A program made the position numbers and the translations under genes. This document shows positions 1-8,594 of a stretch of 64,000 bases of DNA, piece by piece. The notes below the pieces were generated by a model that was given only the letters and a program-made list of their open reading frames with translations, was not told where the DNA came from and made no database searches. Source of the DNA: JADJPF01 sp964492845 (GTDB taxonomy: Bacteria > Acidobacteriota > Blastocatellia > Chloracidobacteriales > JADJPF01); contig CAZBMZ010000027.1 of NCBI GenBank assembly GCA_964492845.1, positions 20,931 through 84,930 of the forward strand. Reading direction: 5' to 3'. How positions within the stretch are numbered: the stretch's first letter is position 1; each line of letters begins with the position of its first letter.

Positions 1-1
1 T

Positions 2-931
2 GGGACGGTTACATCTGGCTTAGTTGTAGGTCTAACTTTAACTAGCATAAACAATGCTTATAAAACCATTGTTCCAGTCTATTTACCAAATTACACTGCA
101 CAACAACTTGGCACTGATACAGAAGTAGCACCAAACGGACAAAATCTAAAAGTTCATCGCTTATCAGTAGAAACTAATGGAGTACCTCCAGGAAAATACT
201 TGGCTAATGATCAAGGTCAATTGATGTTCAAAGTTGACCCTGGTGTAGGTGGCAAGGAAAACAATATTTATGAGCAAAAATCATTTCCTAATGTTAAGGT
301 TGCACCTTCAGAAACAATTGCTCGTGGTACTGATGGAGAACTTTATAAATTATACCGCCAAACCCAAGAAGACGGGGTTTTACCAGTAGGTAATTACTTA
401 GTTACAAAAGATGGGGAAATCAAGTATGCAAGTAAAGGTGTACAAAAAATGCCTGCACCAAAACCCCAAATTATGGCATTAATTACGGATGGAATTTTAA
501 CGGGTAAATTACCTTGGGGTCTTGTACTACTTGGAGTTTTTACTTCTATAGTTTTAGAGTTGTCTGGAGTCTCTGCACTACCTTTTGCAGTGGGACTTTA
601 TTTACCTTTTGCATCTTCAGCACCAATTTTTATTGGTGGAATGGTTCGTTATTTTGTGGATCGTAGAACTAGCCCTAGTTCTGAAGCAGAATCAGAAAGC
701 TCTGGAGGAGTTTTATTTAGCTCTGGATTAATTGCAGGTGGTTCAATTTGTGGACTACTTTTAGCTGGACTAACAGCCTTTAAGTATAATGAAACACTAG
801 ACTTAAGCTCTTATTTAGGTTCTTTAGCTAATCCAGAAACATTACTAAACAACCTAATTGCAATAAGTGTCTTTTTATCTTTAGCCGGACTTTTAGCCTA
901 TATTGGTATTAGTAGCGGTAAGAAAACTTGA
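2..931 (+). CDS. OPT family oligopeptide transporter, C-terminal part (5' truncated by window edge)
   Basis: The reading frame is open from base 2 with no start codon, so the gene begins before the window; about 309 C-terminal residues are visible. The C-terminal third is very hydrophobic, with several membrane segments, and contains the stretch GGMVRYFVDRR, which resembles the last core region of OPT-family (oligopeptide or metal-chelate) proton symporters. Ahead of it is a roughly 130-residue soluble insertion with two related GK/NYLV-type segments, unusual in size. The likely role is inner-membrane uptake of small peptides or siderophore-like ligands. The family call rests on recognising the C-terminal region. 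A TTG near base 200 could be mistaken for a start, but coding continues upstream of it without interruption. Confidence 0.72.
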   Translation, partial: GTVTSGLVVGLTLTSINNAYKTIVPVYLPNYTAQQLGTDTEVAPNGQNLKVHRLSVETNGVPPGKYLANDQGQLMFKVDPGVGGKENNIYEQKSFPNVKVAPSETIARGTDGELYKLYRQTQEDGVLPVGNYLVTKDGEIKYASKGVQKMPAPKPQIMALITDGILTGKLPWGLVLLGVFTSIVLELSGVSALPFAVGLYLPFASSAPIFIGGMVRYFVDRRTSPSSEAESESSGGVLFSSGLIAGGSICGLLLAGLTAFKYNETLDLSSYLGSLANPETLLNNLIAISVFLSLAGLLAYIGISSGKKT

Positions 932-961
932 GATAATTAAAACTTAACCTGGCACAAAAAT

Positions 962-994
962 AAAAAGCTCAAAGACAAAATCTTTGAGCTTTTT
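962..994. terminator. Bidirectional intrinsic terminator
   Basis: A perfect 14-bp inverted repeat (AAAAAGCTCAAAGA at 962-975 and its complement at 981-994, 5-nt loop) lies between two convergent genes. It has an A-run on the left and a T-run on the right, so it can end transcription from both the OPT gene and the TPR-FHA gene. Confidence 0.85.
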
Positions 995-1012
995 GTTTTT
1001 ACTGGAAATTGT

Positions 1013-2548
1013 TTATCTAGATAATAGTTCTACGTCAATAGTTTTACCTAAGCCAATTACATCACCTGGATCAATAGGATATTCTAAATCTGGCTCTAGT
1101 TTTTCGCCATTTAGAAATGTGCCATTAGTTCTGCTAAGGTTAATGATTTTTAAACCAGTTTGAGTAAAACGAAGTAAAGCATGTTCTTTAGATACTCTAG
1201 GAGAATCTATTAAGACATGTGCTTTTGGGCCACGACCTATAACAAGTTCTACTAGGTCAGGATTAAGATTAAAATCTTCTCCTTCATAGCCGCGTTTAGG
1301 TCGTAAAACAAAGCGTAAAGCTGCAATAGGCTGGGCATAAGGCATAGGCAGATTAGGCATTAATGTCCCGTCTGAACCAAGTTCTGCTTTTATTTGATTA
1401 GCTTGCGTTAAATCTCCTAAGCGTTCATAACTAGTAGCTAGACGATGGACAAAGGATTTTCCTTCGGCTGAAGTACGCCCTGTAAGTGCAATACCTCTAC
1501 CACACCATTCAATTGCATCTTGATATCTTTCAAGTGAGAATAGACAATCTATCAACAACAAACAGCAGCGCACAGCTTCGGGATCAGATTTTTTGGTAAA
1601 TAATTTCCAAGCTTCTTCTAATTCTTCTACAGCCTCACCATAGAGGCCAACTTCTATGTAAGAAATCGCCACATTCATTGGTAGTTGTCCGTCAACTTCA
1701 TACATTTGCGAATCATGTTGGATGGCTTCCATCAAAGATTCCCAGTTGTCTGCAAGCCCTGTATTTGTTGTAGTTGTGCTTTCTTGAGAATAAGTAGCAA
1801 TATCATCAGAAGTTGGACGTTCACGCATTTCTTCTTGAAATGCTACTTGATTAACTTCGGACGGTTGAGGTTTATTTTGTAATGATTGAATTAATGAGCG
1901 AGGAATATCTTTAACCGTTTTTAGCTCAACAGGATTGTCTGAAACATCAGCTAAGTTATTAAGTGTTGAAGGTTGTAAAGGTTGTAAAGGTTTTGTAGCT
2001 AATGGATCAATTGGCAATGGTAGTCTTGGTTGTGGTTTAGGAGGTAAGACGGGTTGAGAAGGTTTAGTAGAAAGTATATCTTCAGGTTGTTCATAAACAG
2101 GTGAATCCATTAGCTTATTTGAAAGCATATTCATATTCATAGCCTGGCCCGGATCTAGCTGTTGTTGGCCTAACTTACGCCTAACAATTAAGTTAGTAGG
2201 GTCAATGTTAAGCACTCCCTTATAAACAGAAAGAGCTTTTTTGTTTTGACCTGACTTTTCATACTGCGTTGCTAAAAGCAATCTAGGCTCTGTTGCTGCT
2301 AAATTGAGTACGCTGGTTTTTTGTAACAGGTCTTCTACTTCACGATCTTGTTTGCCTACTTGGATAGCTAGTTTGGCTAACTGCAATGTATAGTTATAAT
2401 TATCAGGCCAAAGATCTAAGGCGCGGCGTAACAACCTTTCTGCATTTCCTACTTCACCATTTTTAATAGCACTACGAGCTTGCATAAAACAATCTGTTGC
2501 TTCTCGATGTTGTGGATTTTCTACATCATTATCAACATTTGATACCAT
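1013..2548 (-). CDS. TPR and FHA domain protein
   Basis: This 511-residue soluble protein has TPR-like helical repeats at about residues 18-125. A proline-rich low-complexity linker (about 150-260) and a second TPR block (about 285-390) follow. A C-terminal FHA domain (about 430-505) has the expected landmarks: IGRG, then SPRVSKEHALL, then NLSRTNGTFLNG. FHA domains bind phosphothreonine peptides, so it probably reads out Ser/Thr kinase signalling, and a large kinase lies at 10979-15088. It stands alone with no operon partner. The specific partner is unknown; the domain assignment is secure. Confidence 0.85.
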   Translation of the reverse strand: MVSNVDNDVENPQHREATDCFMQARSAIKNGEVGNAERLLRRALDLWPDNYNYTLQLAKLAIQVGKQDREVEDLLQKTSVLNLAATEPRLLLATQYEKSGQNKKALSVYKGVLNIDPTNLIVRRKLGQQQLDPGQAMNMNMLSNKLMDSPVYEQPEDILSTKPSQPVLPPKPQPRLPLPIDPLATKPLQPLQPSTLNNLADVSDNPVELKTVKDIPRSLIQSLQNKPQPSEVNQVAFQEEMRERPTSDDIATYSQESTTTTNTGLADNWESLMEAIQHDSQMYEVDGQLPMNVAISYIEVGLYGEAVEELEEAWKLFTKKSDPEAVRCCLLLIDCLFSLERYQDAIEWCGRGIALTGRTSAEGKSFVHRLATSYERLGDLTQANQIKAELGSDGTLMPNLPMPYAQPIAALRFVLRPKRGYEGEDFNLNPDLVELVIGRGPKAHVLIDSPRVSKEHALLRFTQTGLKIINLSRTNGTFLNGEKLEPDLEYPIDPGDVIGLGKTIDVELLSR

Positions 2549-2655
2549 AAGCTTATTCCTTGGGGCTTAAAATTAGGCTAAGACGTGCTATTTTAACAGC
2601 ATTTTGGCTACTTAAACCATAGATTATTGAATCATCAAAAACTTTTTTCCCAGAA

Positions 2656-2709
2656 AATAATTTAGGGTGATAATTAACTTTAGCTTAAGCATTATCACCC
2701 TAAATTATT
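2656..2709 (-). terminator. Terminator of the RRM gene
   Basis: A perfect 19-bp inverted repeat (arms 2656-2674 and 2691-2709, core TTTAGGGTGATAAT, 16-nt loop) sits just after the stop codon of the RRM gene. T-rich sequence follows on both sides, so it may act in either direction. Confidence 0.8.
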
Positions 2710-2729
2710 TTTTGTAGTTGTTTAATTAA

Positions 2730-3089
2730 TTAGCGATTATAGCCACGACCACCACGATCACGACCACCACCGCCACCGCCATAACCACCGCCGCCGCCGC
2801 GACTAGCCCCACGATCACGACCACCACCACCGCCGCCACGATTATTTTCTTGGGGTTTAGCCTCATTAACTTTAATGGTACGACCATTGAGCATATGACC
2901 ATTGAAGCGGGTAATTGCTGCTTCACCTTCGCTACGATCAGCTAGTTCTACAAAAGCAAATCCTCTGGATTGTCCGGTTTCTCGATCTGTCATTAGTCGG
3001 GTTGATTGAACGTTGCCAACTTCTGAAAATAGACTGGTTAAGTCTGATTCAGTGGTTGAAAAGGGGAGATTGCCTACATACAATTTCAT
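2730..3089 (-). CDS. RNA-binding protein with RRM domain and glycine-rich tail
   Basis: A 119-residue protein with one RNA recognition motif at about residues 1-80. RNP2 (KLYVGNLPF) and RNP1 (RGFAFVEL) are both intact, so the aromatic RNA-stacking residues are present. The tail from about residue 82 is almost only Gly, Arg and Asp with a final Tyr (GGGGG, GRDRG), as in cold-inducible RNA-binding proteins of cyanobacteria and other bacteria. It probably binds single-stranded RNA as a chaperone. The upstream region is long and gene-free, which would fit a regulated 5' leader. It is followed by a strong terminator and appears monocistronic. Confidence 0.9.
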   Translation of the reverse strand: MKLYVGNLPFSTTESDLTSLFSEVGNVQSTRLMTDRETGQSRGFAFVELADRSEGEAAITRFNGHMLNGRTIKVNEAKPQENNRGGGGGGRDRGASRGGGGGYGGGGGGRDRGGRGYNR

Positions 3090-3501
3090 AAAAATTAAAT
3101 GCCTTTCTAAAATTAATAAAAATGGATTTATTTTAAGGAACTGACAAATTTCAGACTGAAAGACAGGTTTCCAGAAGAGAAGAATCTATCGTGTCAGCAC
3201 AAGCAGCCCCAAAGTTAACTTAAGTGTGGTTGGTCGGTAAGTTTACGGGAATAGACACGCCTTATGTATCAGATTCTAATAAACTTCTATCCAAAATTAA
3301 GATAGTGACTTTAGACCCACTTATGTTGGGGAGCATAGCATAAGTCTCTAGGGGTGTAAATCGATAAAATTTAATAAATAAAAATTTTTATAAAGCTATT
3401 TCCCTAATTATTTCTTTGATTGAAAGGGTTAATAGTTTAATTTTACAAGGGACTGATAATGCAGTAGTTTGGGTGAATTTATAAATTTATAATTCAAAAC
3501 T

Positions 3502-3677
3502 CGCAGCGAGCTACGTCAATTATTCCTACGTAAAAATGCACAAGTGTCTGCAAGAGGAATTAAAAAGTAAGTCTTAACCCGCAGCGAGCCACGTCAATTA
3601 TTCCTAATCCACACCAACGAGGCGGAGTACAAGGAGTTTAAGGCGTTTCAATTCGCAGCAAGCCACGTCAATTAATC
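3502..3677 (+). repeat. Three copies of a 24-27 bp dispersed repeat
   Basis: The motif CGCAGCGAGC-Y-ACGTCAATTA followed by TTCCTA occurs at 3502-3528 and 3580-3606. A third, slightly diverged copy (CGCAGCAAGC start) is at 3654-3677. Spacing is 78 and 74 bases and the intervening sequence is not conserved. No ORF covers them. They could be a short dispersed element, a set of protein-binding sites or decayed copies of a longer repeat. Confidence 0.75.
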
Positions 3678-3759
3678 TTGTTTAGATACCTAAGCAATTT
3701 ACAGTATTTGTTTTTTATTGTCAAAACTTTTTTAGTAGAAAATTTACTTTTTACCTGAA

Positions 3760-3800
3760 GAAAAACCAAGTAAGCATAAATAATGCCTGCTTGGTTTTTC
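3760..3800 (-). terminator. Terminator of the TAT/polyferredoxin gene set
   Basis: An inverted repeat GAAAAACCAAG (3760-3770) pairs with its complement at 3790-3800, with a further GCA/TGC pairing inside. It lies 23 bases past the stop of the aldo/keto reductase gene and supplies a U-tract in the minus direction. Confidence 0.75.
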
Positions 3801-3823
3801 TTGGGTACTTTATCTTAATGTGA

Positions 3824-5080
3824 TTAAGCTAATTTATGCACTGCTTCTGACATCATCCTACCAATTTGAAGGCCGTGTGGACAGGAGGCTTCAGCTTGTA
3901 AATAATTGGTGTTAAGGATTGCTTTGCGGGCATCTACAGGTAGTTGAGAGAAAAGATTTTTAGCCATTGTTGGGTCTTGGTAATTGTCGTGATACATCAA
4001 ATAACGCAAGGTGTCGCCGATACGAACAGGTGTATTAACATGAGGTGAGCAGAGATGATCACAACCATGACAAACTAGATGATTAGTTTGTTTAGCATAT
4101 TCATCTAAGAGTTGACGTTCTGCCGCACTAATTTGATTTTGCAACGCGGCAGTAGCATTTTCTTGGACAATTTGCAGTGAAGGCATATTGGAAACAATTG
4201 TATCAATACGACCATCAGCCCAAACAGCTTTTAATGTGGACTGAGCTTTGTTAAAGCCTTTTTCGGTAAATGGATCAGCCTTTTCTTGGAAAGAAACTCG
4301 TCCGCCTTGGGTTTTCATTGCGATTAGGCCGATGTTAGCTTTTTTAGCTTTATCGATTGCACGATTAAGAGCATCGCTATTAACTGAACGGAAGTTATAT
4401 CTAAACATTATCATGTCAACAAAACCGCCTTCTGCGGCTGCTTCCATTATTTGGGGTAAAGTTCCAGCATGACAGGAAAGACCAAAGTATTTAATTTTCT
4501 TTTCTTTTTTTAATTTTTCAGCAACATCTTTCCACTCTTTGCTTTTAGGCCAGTCAACACATTCTTTTGGATATTCTCCGTCACCAATTTGATGAATATA
4601 AAAAGCGTCTAAATAGTCGGTTTGGAGGTTAGTTAAACGTTGGTCAATGCCTGTTAACATCTCGCTAGCTTGTTTAGGATGGTATTTGGAGACAATAAAA
4701 GCTTCTTTTCGCTTACCTAGTTTTGCTAGGGTTTTTCCTAAAACAGTTTCACTTTGACCATTAAGGTAACAATCTGCAACATCAAAGTAATTTATTCCTA
4801 ACTCAAAGGCGCGGGCCACCATTATTGTATTTAATTCATATAAACCGCCATGAGAAAGAATTGGAACTTTTACTCCGGTTCTGCCTAATGTGGCAGTAGG
4901 AAGCTGTTTTCCAGCCAATGTATTAATAGTAGGGTCAACTGCTGGAGGTGCGGCTGACTTTACTTCTATGGAACTTGACGTAGGGTTAGTGTCGCTACTA
5001 GTTGTATTACAACCAATCATACTAGCAGCACCTACTAACACAGAATTTTTTAAGAAATTTCTTCTACTGCAATTACTCAT
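3824..5080 (-). CDS. TAT-exported aldo/keto reductase
   Basis: A 418-residue protein. The N-terminus carries a twin-arginine motif (SRRNFLKNS) and a hydrophobic segment ending in IGC, so it is probably TAT-exported and possibly lipidated at that Cys. Residues about 60-320 form an aldo/keto reductase barrel. The catalytic tetrad can be picked out: Asp and Tyr in FDVADCY, Lys in IVSKYHP, and His in FYIHQ. The C-terminal region has a Cys cluster (CHGCDHLC, then a later CPHG) resembling the Fe-S-like tail of ferredoxin-linked aldo/keto reductases. It ends the minus-strand set with the polyferredoxin (26-base gap), which suggests electron supply across the membrane. The substrate is unknown. Confidence 0.82.
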   Translation of the reverse strand: MSNCSRRNFLKNSVLVGAASMIGCNTTSSDTNPTSSSIEVKSAAPPAVDPTINTLAGKQLPTATLGRTGVKVPILSHGGLYELNTIMVARAFELGINYFDVADCYLNGQSETVLGKTLAKLGKRKEAFIVSKYHPKQASEMLTGIDQRLTNLQTDYLDAFYIHQIGDGEYPKECVDWPKSKEWKDVAEKLKKEKKIKYFGLSCHAGTLPQIMEAAAEGGFVDMIMFRYNFRSVNSDALNRAIDKAKKANIGLIAMKTQGGRVSFQEKADPFTEKGFNKAQSTLKAVWADGRIDTIVSNMPSLQIVQENATAALQNQISAAERQLLDEYAKQTNHLVCHGCDHLCSPHVNTPVRIGDTLRYLMYHDNYQDPTMAKNLFSQLPVDARKAILNTNYLQAEASCPHGLQIGRMMSEAVHKLA

Positions 5081-5106
5081 AAAATGGATGGCTCCTTAAT
5101 AAATTT

Positions 5107-7293
5107 TTAATGACCTTTTTTTTCGTTTAATTCTTTTGCCCAAGCAACCAGGTCAAAACCTTCTTGTCCAGATAATGCTTTAGGGATTGGCCTTTTGTCT
5201 GCTAGTTTAACAGAATTTTCTTTAGATTGTGTGAAATTTATCGGGACAATTGGTACAGGTAAAGATTTAGGTAAAACTTTGTTTGTTTGAGGTGATGCTT
5301 TAGTGCTACATCCACCACTCTTACATCCACAACCGCTTTTTTCAGTATTATTTACAGCTTTAACTGTTGGTGCTTTTGTGCCACAACCACCTGTGCTACA
5401 ACTGCTACCACAACTACTTCCACAGCCGCCTTCTTGCCATACAGCACTAATGCTTGCTATTAAGTGAGATAGACTATTACGTTTTTTAGCACCTGATAAA
5501 GAAATAGAGGTTGTGTTACTAGTTGTTTGACTTACGGGTAATACTGGCAAAGAAGCCTTTGAGGAAGATTTTTTAGATGTTAATGAAACTAGGTTACTAG
5601 TAGGTTTACTAGTTCCACAAGAACCAGTGCTACAACCACCACTCTTACAACCGCCAGTTTTAGCTTTAGGTTTGGTTGATGGACTAGCTAGAAGTGCTGC
5701 ACTTGAGAGTAGAGCAGGGTTAAGACTGACTCTTTCCTCGCCATCTTGAATGTTTAGCATTGCTTGTTTATCTTTGTCATTTAGCAACAAGCGACGGTCG
5801 GAATGATTACGAAAACGTGTTTCACCAACAGCAGTAACATAAACAGCACGTTCATCTAAAACAGGACATTCTTTTTCACAAATTCCACAACCAATGCAGC
5901 GTTCAGGAATAATAAAAGGTTTATTTAATGTAACTTTGACTCCATCAAGACGAGTAATAACTTCATCATAAGTTTCAATAGCTTTTGGTGATACTGGACA
6001 AACTTCCTCACAAACTACACAGGGAGTTTCCATTGCCCAAGGTAGACAACGACCACGATCATAAAATGCTGTTCCAACTTTTACTGGCCCTTGTTCCTTG
6101 AAATCTCCAAGACCAAGTTTTTCTTCAATACTAATTTGTTGAATTGCTCCTGTTGGGCAAACATGGCCGCAGAGCGTACAATTTAGCTCACAGTAGCCTA
6201 AACGCATGTCCATAATTGGAGTCCAAAGACCTTCTAGGCCGCTTTGAAGCAGAGCAGGTTGTAAAACATTGGTAGGACAAACACGAATACATTGATCACA
6301 TTTAATACAGCGTTTAAGAAATTCTTTTTCATCAACTGAAGCAGGCGGACGAATTACAGCACGATCAAAAGTTTTATTGCTAGTGTTGCCACTTAAACGG
6401 CTAAAAGGAATAAAAAACATTGCTGTTAGACCAGCAAAAACTGCACGTCTGAACGGTACTTCAGCGTCTTTAACTCCGCTTTCTTGCCTAGGCATAAACT
6501 TAAAGCTAAGTGCATCATGTGGGCAATCTTCAATACAATTAAAGCAAACAAAACATTCACTTTTTCTAAGCAGAGTATGAGGATCACTAGCACCTTCACA
6601 GCTTTTTAGACATAAATCGCAATCAGTACATTTTTCAGGGTCGCGGTCAATTCGCCACAAAGCAAAGCGAGAAAGTACGCCTAAAGTTGCACCCAATGGA
6701 CAAAGCACACGACAGAAAAAACGAGGAATAACTAAATTCATTGCTACTAAAGTAAATAGGAAAAAGCCTATAAACCAAGCTGCATGATGTTCTTTTTCTT
6801 GAACGTAAACCCAGCCTGTAGGCATATTTACGGCTGGTAAAACGGAAGCTGTAAATGAACGGAAAAGTAAGCAAATTGGATCTAAGATGCCTATTTGCAA
6901 GCTACCAAAAAAGGCAGTGACTATAAAAAAGATTAGTAGATAATACTTAAACTGGTAAATTGGCCGATAACGATTAGAGTTGATGCGCTCTTGGACGTTG
7001 CGAGTGTTAAATAACCATCCAATAAACTGGTGTAAAATCCCATAAGGACAAATCCAGTTACAAAAAAAGCGTCCAAGTAGGACTGTTGGAACTAGTAGAA
7101 CTAATGACCAAATTAGACCTTTATAAACTGTATGTGTAGTAATTGCATTAGCAATAGCAACTAATGGATCTACCTCTAAAAATAAGGAAACAGGATAGCC
7201 TTTTAAGTAGCTAAATTCTGTAACAAAACAGAAAAACAGAAAAAGGCTAAAAAAGAAAATTTGTACTAAAATGCGAATGGTTGTAATTCTCAT
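5107..7293 (-). CDS. Membrane polyferredoxin (NapH/NosR-like) with Cys-rich tail
   Basis: A 728-residue protein. At least four membrane segments lie in the first 220 residues, with the two CxxxCP motifs typical of NapH/NosR/MauN electron-transfer proteins (CNWICP and CRVLCP). Several ferredoxin-type 4Fe-4S motifs follow, including CTDCDLC, CFVCFNC, CIKCDQC, CTLCGHVC, CVVCEEVC and CIGCGIC. From about residue 560 the tail is Ser/Lys-rich with three clusters of CxSGGC/CGSSC-type motifs, which are not part of the usual family architecture. It sits between two TAT-exported enzymes and probably moves electrons from the quinone pool or cytoplasm to them. The role of the Cys-rich tail is unknown; metal binding is a guess. 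Confidence 0.85.
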   Translation of the reverse strand: MRITTIRILVQIFFFSLFLFFCFVTEFSYLKGYPVSLFLEVDPLVAIANAITTHTVYKGLIWSLVLLVPTVLLGRFFCNWICPYGILHQFIGWLFNTRNVQERINSNRYRPIYQFKYYLLIFFIVTAFFGSLQIGILDPICLLFRSFTASVLPAVNMPTGWVYVQEKEHHAAWFIGFFLFTLVAMNLVIPRFFCRVLCPLGATLGVLSRFALWRIDRDPEKCTDCDLCLKSCEGASDPHTLLRKSECFVCFNCIEDCPHDALSFKFMPRQESGVKDAEVPFRRAVFAGLTAMFFIPFSRLSGNTSNKTFDRAVIRPPASVDEKEFLKRCIKCDQCIRVCPTNVLQPALLQSGLEGLWTPIMDMRLGYCELNCTLCGHVCPTGAIQQISIEEKLGLGDFKEQGPVKVGTAFYDRGRCLPWAMETPCVVCEEVCPVSPKAIETYDEVITRLDGVKVTLNKPFIIPERCIGCGICEKECPVLDERAVYVTAVGETRFRNHSDRRLLLNDKDKQAMLNIQDGEERVSLNPALLSSAALLASPSTKPKAKTGGCKSGGCSTGSCGTSKPTSNLVSLTSKKSSSKASLPVLPVSQTTSNTTSISLSGAKKRNSLSHLIASISAVWQEGGCGSSCGSSCSTGGCGTKAPTVKAVNNTEKSGCGCKSGGCSTKASPQTNKVLPKSLPVPIVPINFTQSKENSVKLADKRPIPKALSGQEGFDLVAWAKELNEKKGH

Positions 7294-7351
7294 AGATTTA
7301 GTTTCCTGTAACTATGGCTAAATAAATAGCTTAGATTTGCTAGATTAATTA

Positions 7352-8416
7352 CTAGATAGTGATTTCTTGGAAATTTTGTTGTTTCCAATGACGATTACCT
7401 GCGCCTCTATCATGTGCATGAAGTAAGTAGGTAAGTTTTTCAGGATCACGACCTAGTAAGGTATAACCATAAGCATCTACAGATACAGGATCAGTGCCAG
7501 CAATTACAGTGTTACCATCAACAACATCGCTCATACGTCCACCAGTTGGGCCATTGCTCATTAAGATTCTAGTGGCATCTAAAATTACTAAAGTAGGTTT
7601 CATCATTAACGCTAAATCATAAACAATATTATGGATGTCTTGATGGAAGCGATTACGACGACCACCTAGCAGACCATACCAATTTTTAATTGTCATTGAA
7701 GCATGGCATAAATTATGGTCTTTTAGTGGTGCAACACCTATTACTTTAGTAGCTTTATGGAAAGGTTTATAGAAAAACGGCCAAGGTTTTTTTATTGCAT
7801 AGCTAGGTTTTTGACTATCATCTGTAATAGTCAAATCTTCAAAAGAATTTGTTTCTGGTAAAAAGAGTTTAGCACCTGCTTTTAATGTTGCATCTCGGAT
7901 ACCTGTTTTATAAAAGGCTCCTTCAGGTGAATTAATTGGGTTATCTGCTACACGAACTTCTTTTGCTCCTGCTTCATAGCAATATTTTACTACAGCATAA
8001 AGAACCATAGGATTAGTGGTAGCTCCAAGAATGGGCGCACGATCAAAAGCAACATTAGGTTTAACAACAACAATGTCACCTTTTTTAATAAAATGCTCAA
8101 AACCGCCAAGTTCACCAACTGCGGCACGAATCATCTTCATAACATCTGCGCCATGCACAATAGCCATTTTGGGCGTGCTACTGCTAGGAGGTTCAACCAA
8201 ATAACTTGGCAGTAATAGTTTAGGAGGGCCTTGTAAACCTGCGTCTCCGCGAGTGTCCCAAAGATATCTCATTCCTAGAGCAGAACCACCAGCAACCAAG
8301 CCAGTAGTTGCTAAAGTGCGCAGCATTTGACGACGTGAAACTAGATTTGGCTGATTTTGTTTAGATTCATCAGGTTGATCAGCTTTGTTTGTCTTTTCAC
8401 CATTTTTTTGACTCAT
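7352..8416 (-). CDS. TAT-exported DUF362 domain protein
   Basis: A 354-residue protein with a twin-arginine signal (SRRQMLRTLATTGLVAGGSAL) after a polar N-terminal stretch. The rest matches the DUF362 fold: VVKPNVAFDRAP, the ATTNP region, LKDHNLCHASMTIKNWYGLL and a closing GTDPVSVDAYG. DUF362 proteins often occur beside iron-sulfur proteins and their activity is poorly defined. A good ribosome-binding site (GGGAG) precedes the ATG. It is the first gene of the minus-strand set with the polyferredoxin (58-base gap) and the aldo/keto reductase, which suggests a shared exported redox pathway. Confidence 0.83.
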   Translation of the reverse strand: MSQKNGEKTNKADQPDESKQNQPNLVSRRQMLRTLATTGLVAGGSALGMRYLWDTRGDAGLQGPPKLLLPSYLVEPPSSSTPKMAIVHGADVMKMIRAAVGELGGFEHFIKKGDIVVVKPNVAFDRAPILGATTNPMVLYAVVKYCYEAGAKEVRVADNPINSPEGAFYKTGIRDATLKAGAKLFLPETNSFEDLTITDDSQKPSYAIKKPWPFFYKPFHKATKVIGVAPLKDHNLCHASMTIKNWYGLLGGRRNRFHQDIHNIVYDLALMMKPTLVILDATRILMSNGPTGGRMSDVVDGNTVIAGTDPVSVDAYGYTLLGRDPEKLTYLLHAHDRGAGNRHWKQQNFQEITI

Positions 8417-8520
8417 AAGAAAATGCTCCCTTTTTAGGCTACCCTAAAAGTTGCTAGCTAACATTATTGTTATTTTGATAAAAGTTTGAATAAAAAGAAT
8501 TTTAGACTTTTTTTTCTACA

Positions 8521-8571
8521 AGGGAAAACTTTTTCTACAGTTGGCACTGCAATATTGGATAAGTTTTCCCT
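8521..8571. repeat. Perfect 11-bp inverted repeat
   Basis: AGGGAAAACTT at 8521-8531 is matched by AAGTTTTCCCT at 8561-8571, with a 29-base loop. It lies between the AP2-like gene's stop and the promoter side of the DUF362 gene. No T-run follows in the minus direction, so it is a weak terminator candidate; an operator for the DUF362 set is equally possible. Confidence 0.6.
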
Positions 8572-8594
8572 GAGTAGCTTAAGCTGAGTAGGTT

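Larger units (their letters stand above)
3090..3823. other. Gene-free region upstream of the RRM gene
   Basis: About 730 bases without a credible ORF on either strand. The part next to the RRM gene presumably holds its promoter and leader. It also contains a 7-bp inverted repeat (ACTTATG / CATAAGT) near 3320-3345, three related short repeats at 3502-3677 (separate entry), and a terminator at 3760-3800. I could not identify a specific promoter or a known RNA family. Confidence 0.5.

Noticed and set aside
200..931. Start of the OPT gene at the TTG near base 200
   Set aside because: The same frame is open and coding-like back to base 2, so the true start lies outside the window.
1685..1882. Plus-strand frame inside the TPR-FHA gene
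   Set aside because: Antisense shadow of a well-supported coding sequence with no ribosome-binding site or domain.
2726..2926. 66-residue reading frame opposite/within the RRM gene
   Set aside because: It is an out-of-frame product of the Gly-codon-rich tail and consists of Val/Ala/Ile runs.
5570..5875. Cys-containing Ser/Lys-rich polyferredoxin tail as a separate gene
   Set aside because: It is in frame with the upstream ferredoxin domains with no internal stop or start with a ribosome-binding site.
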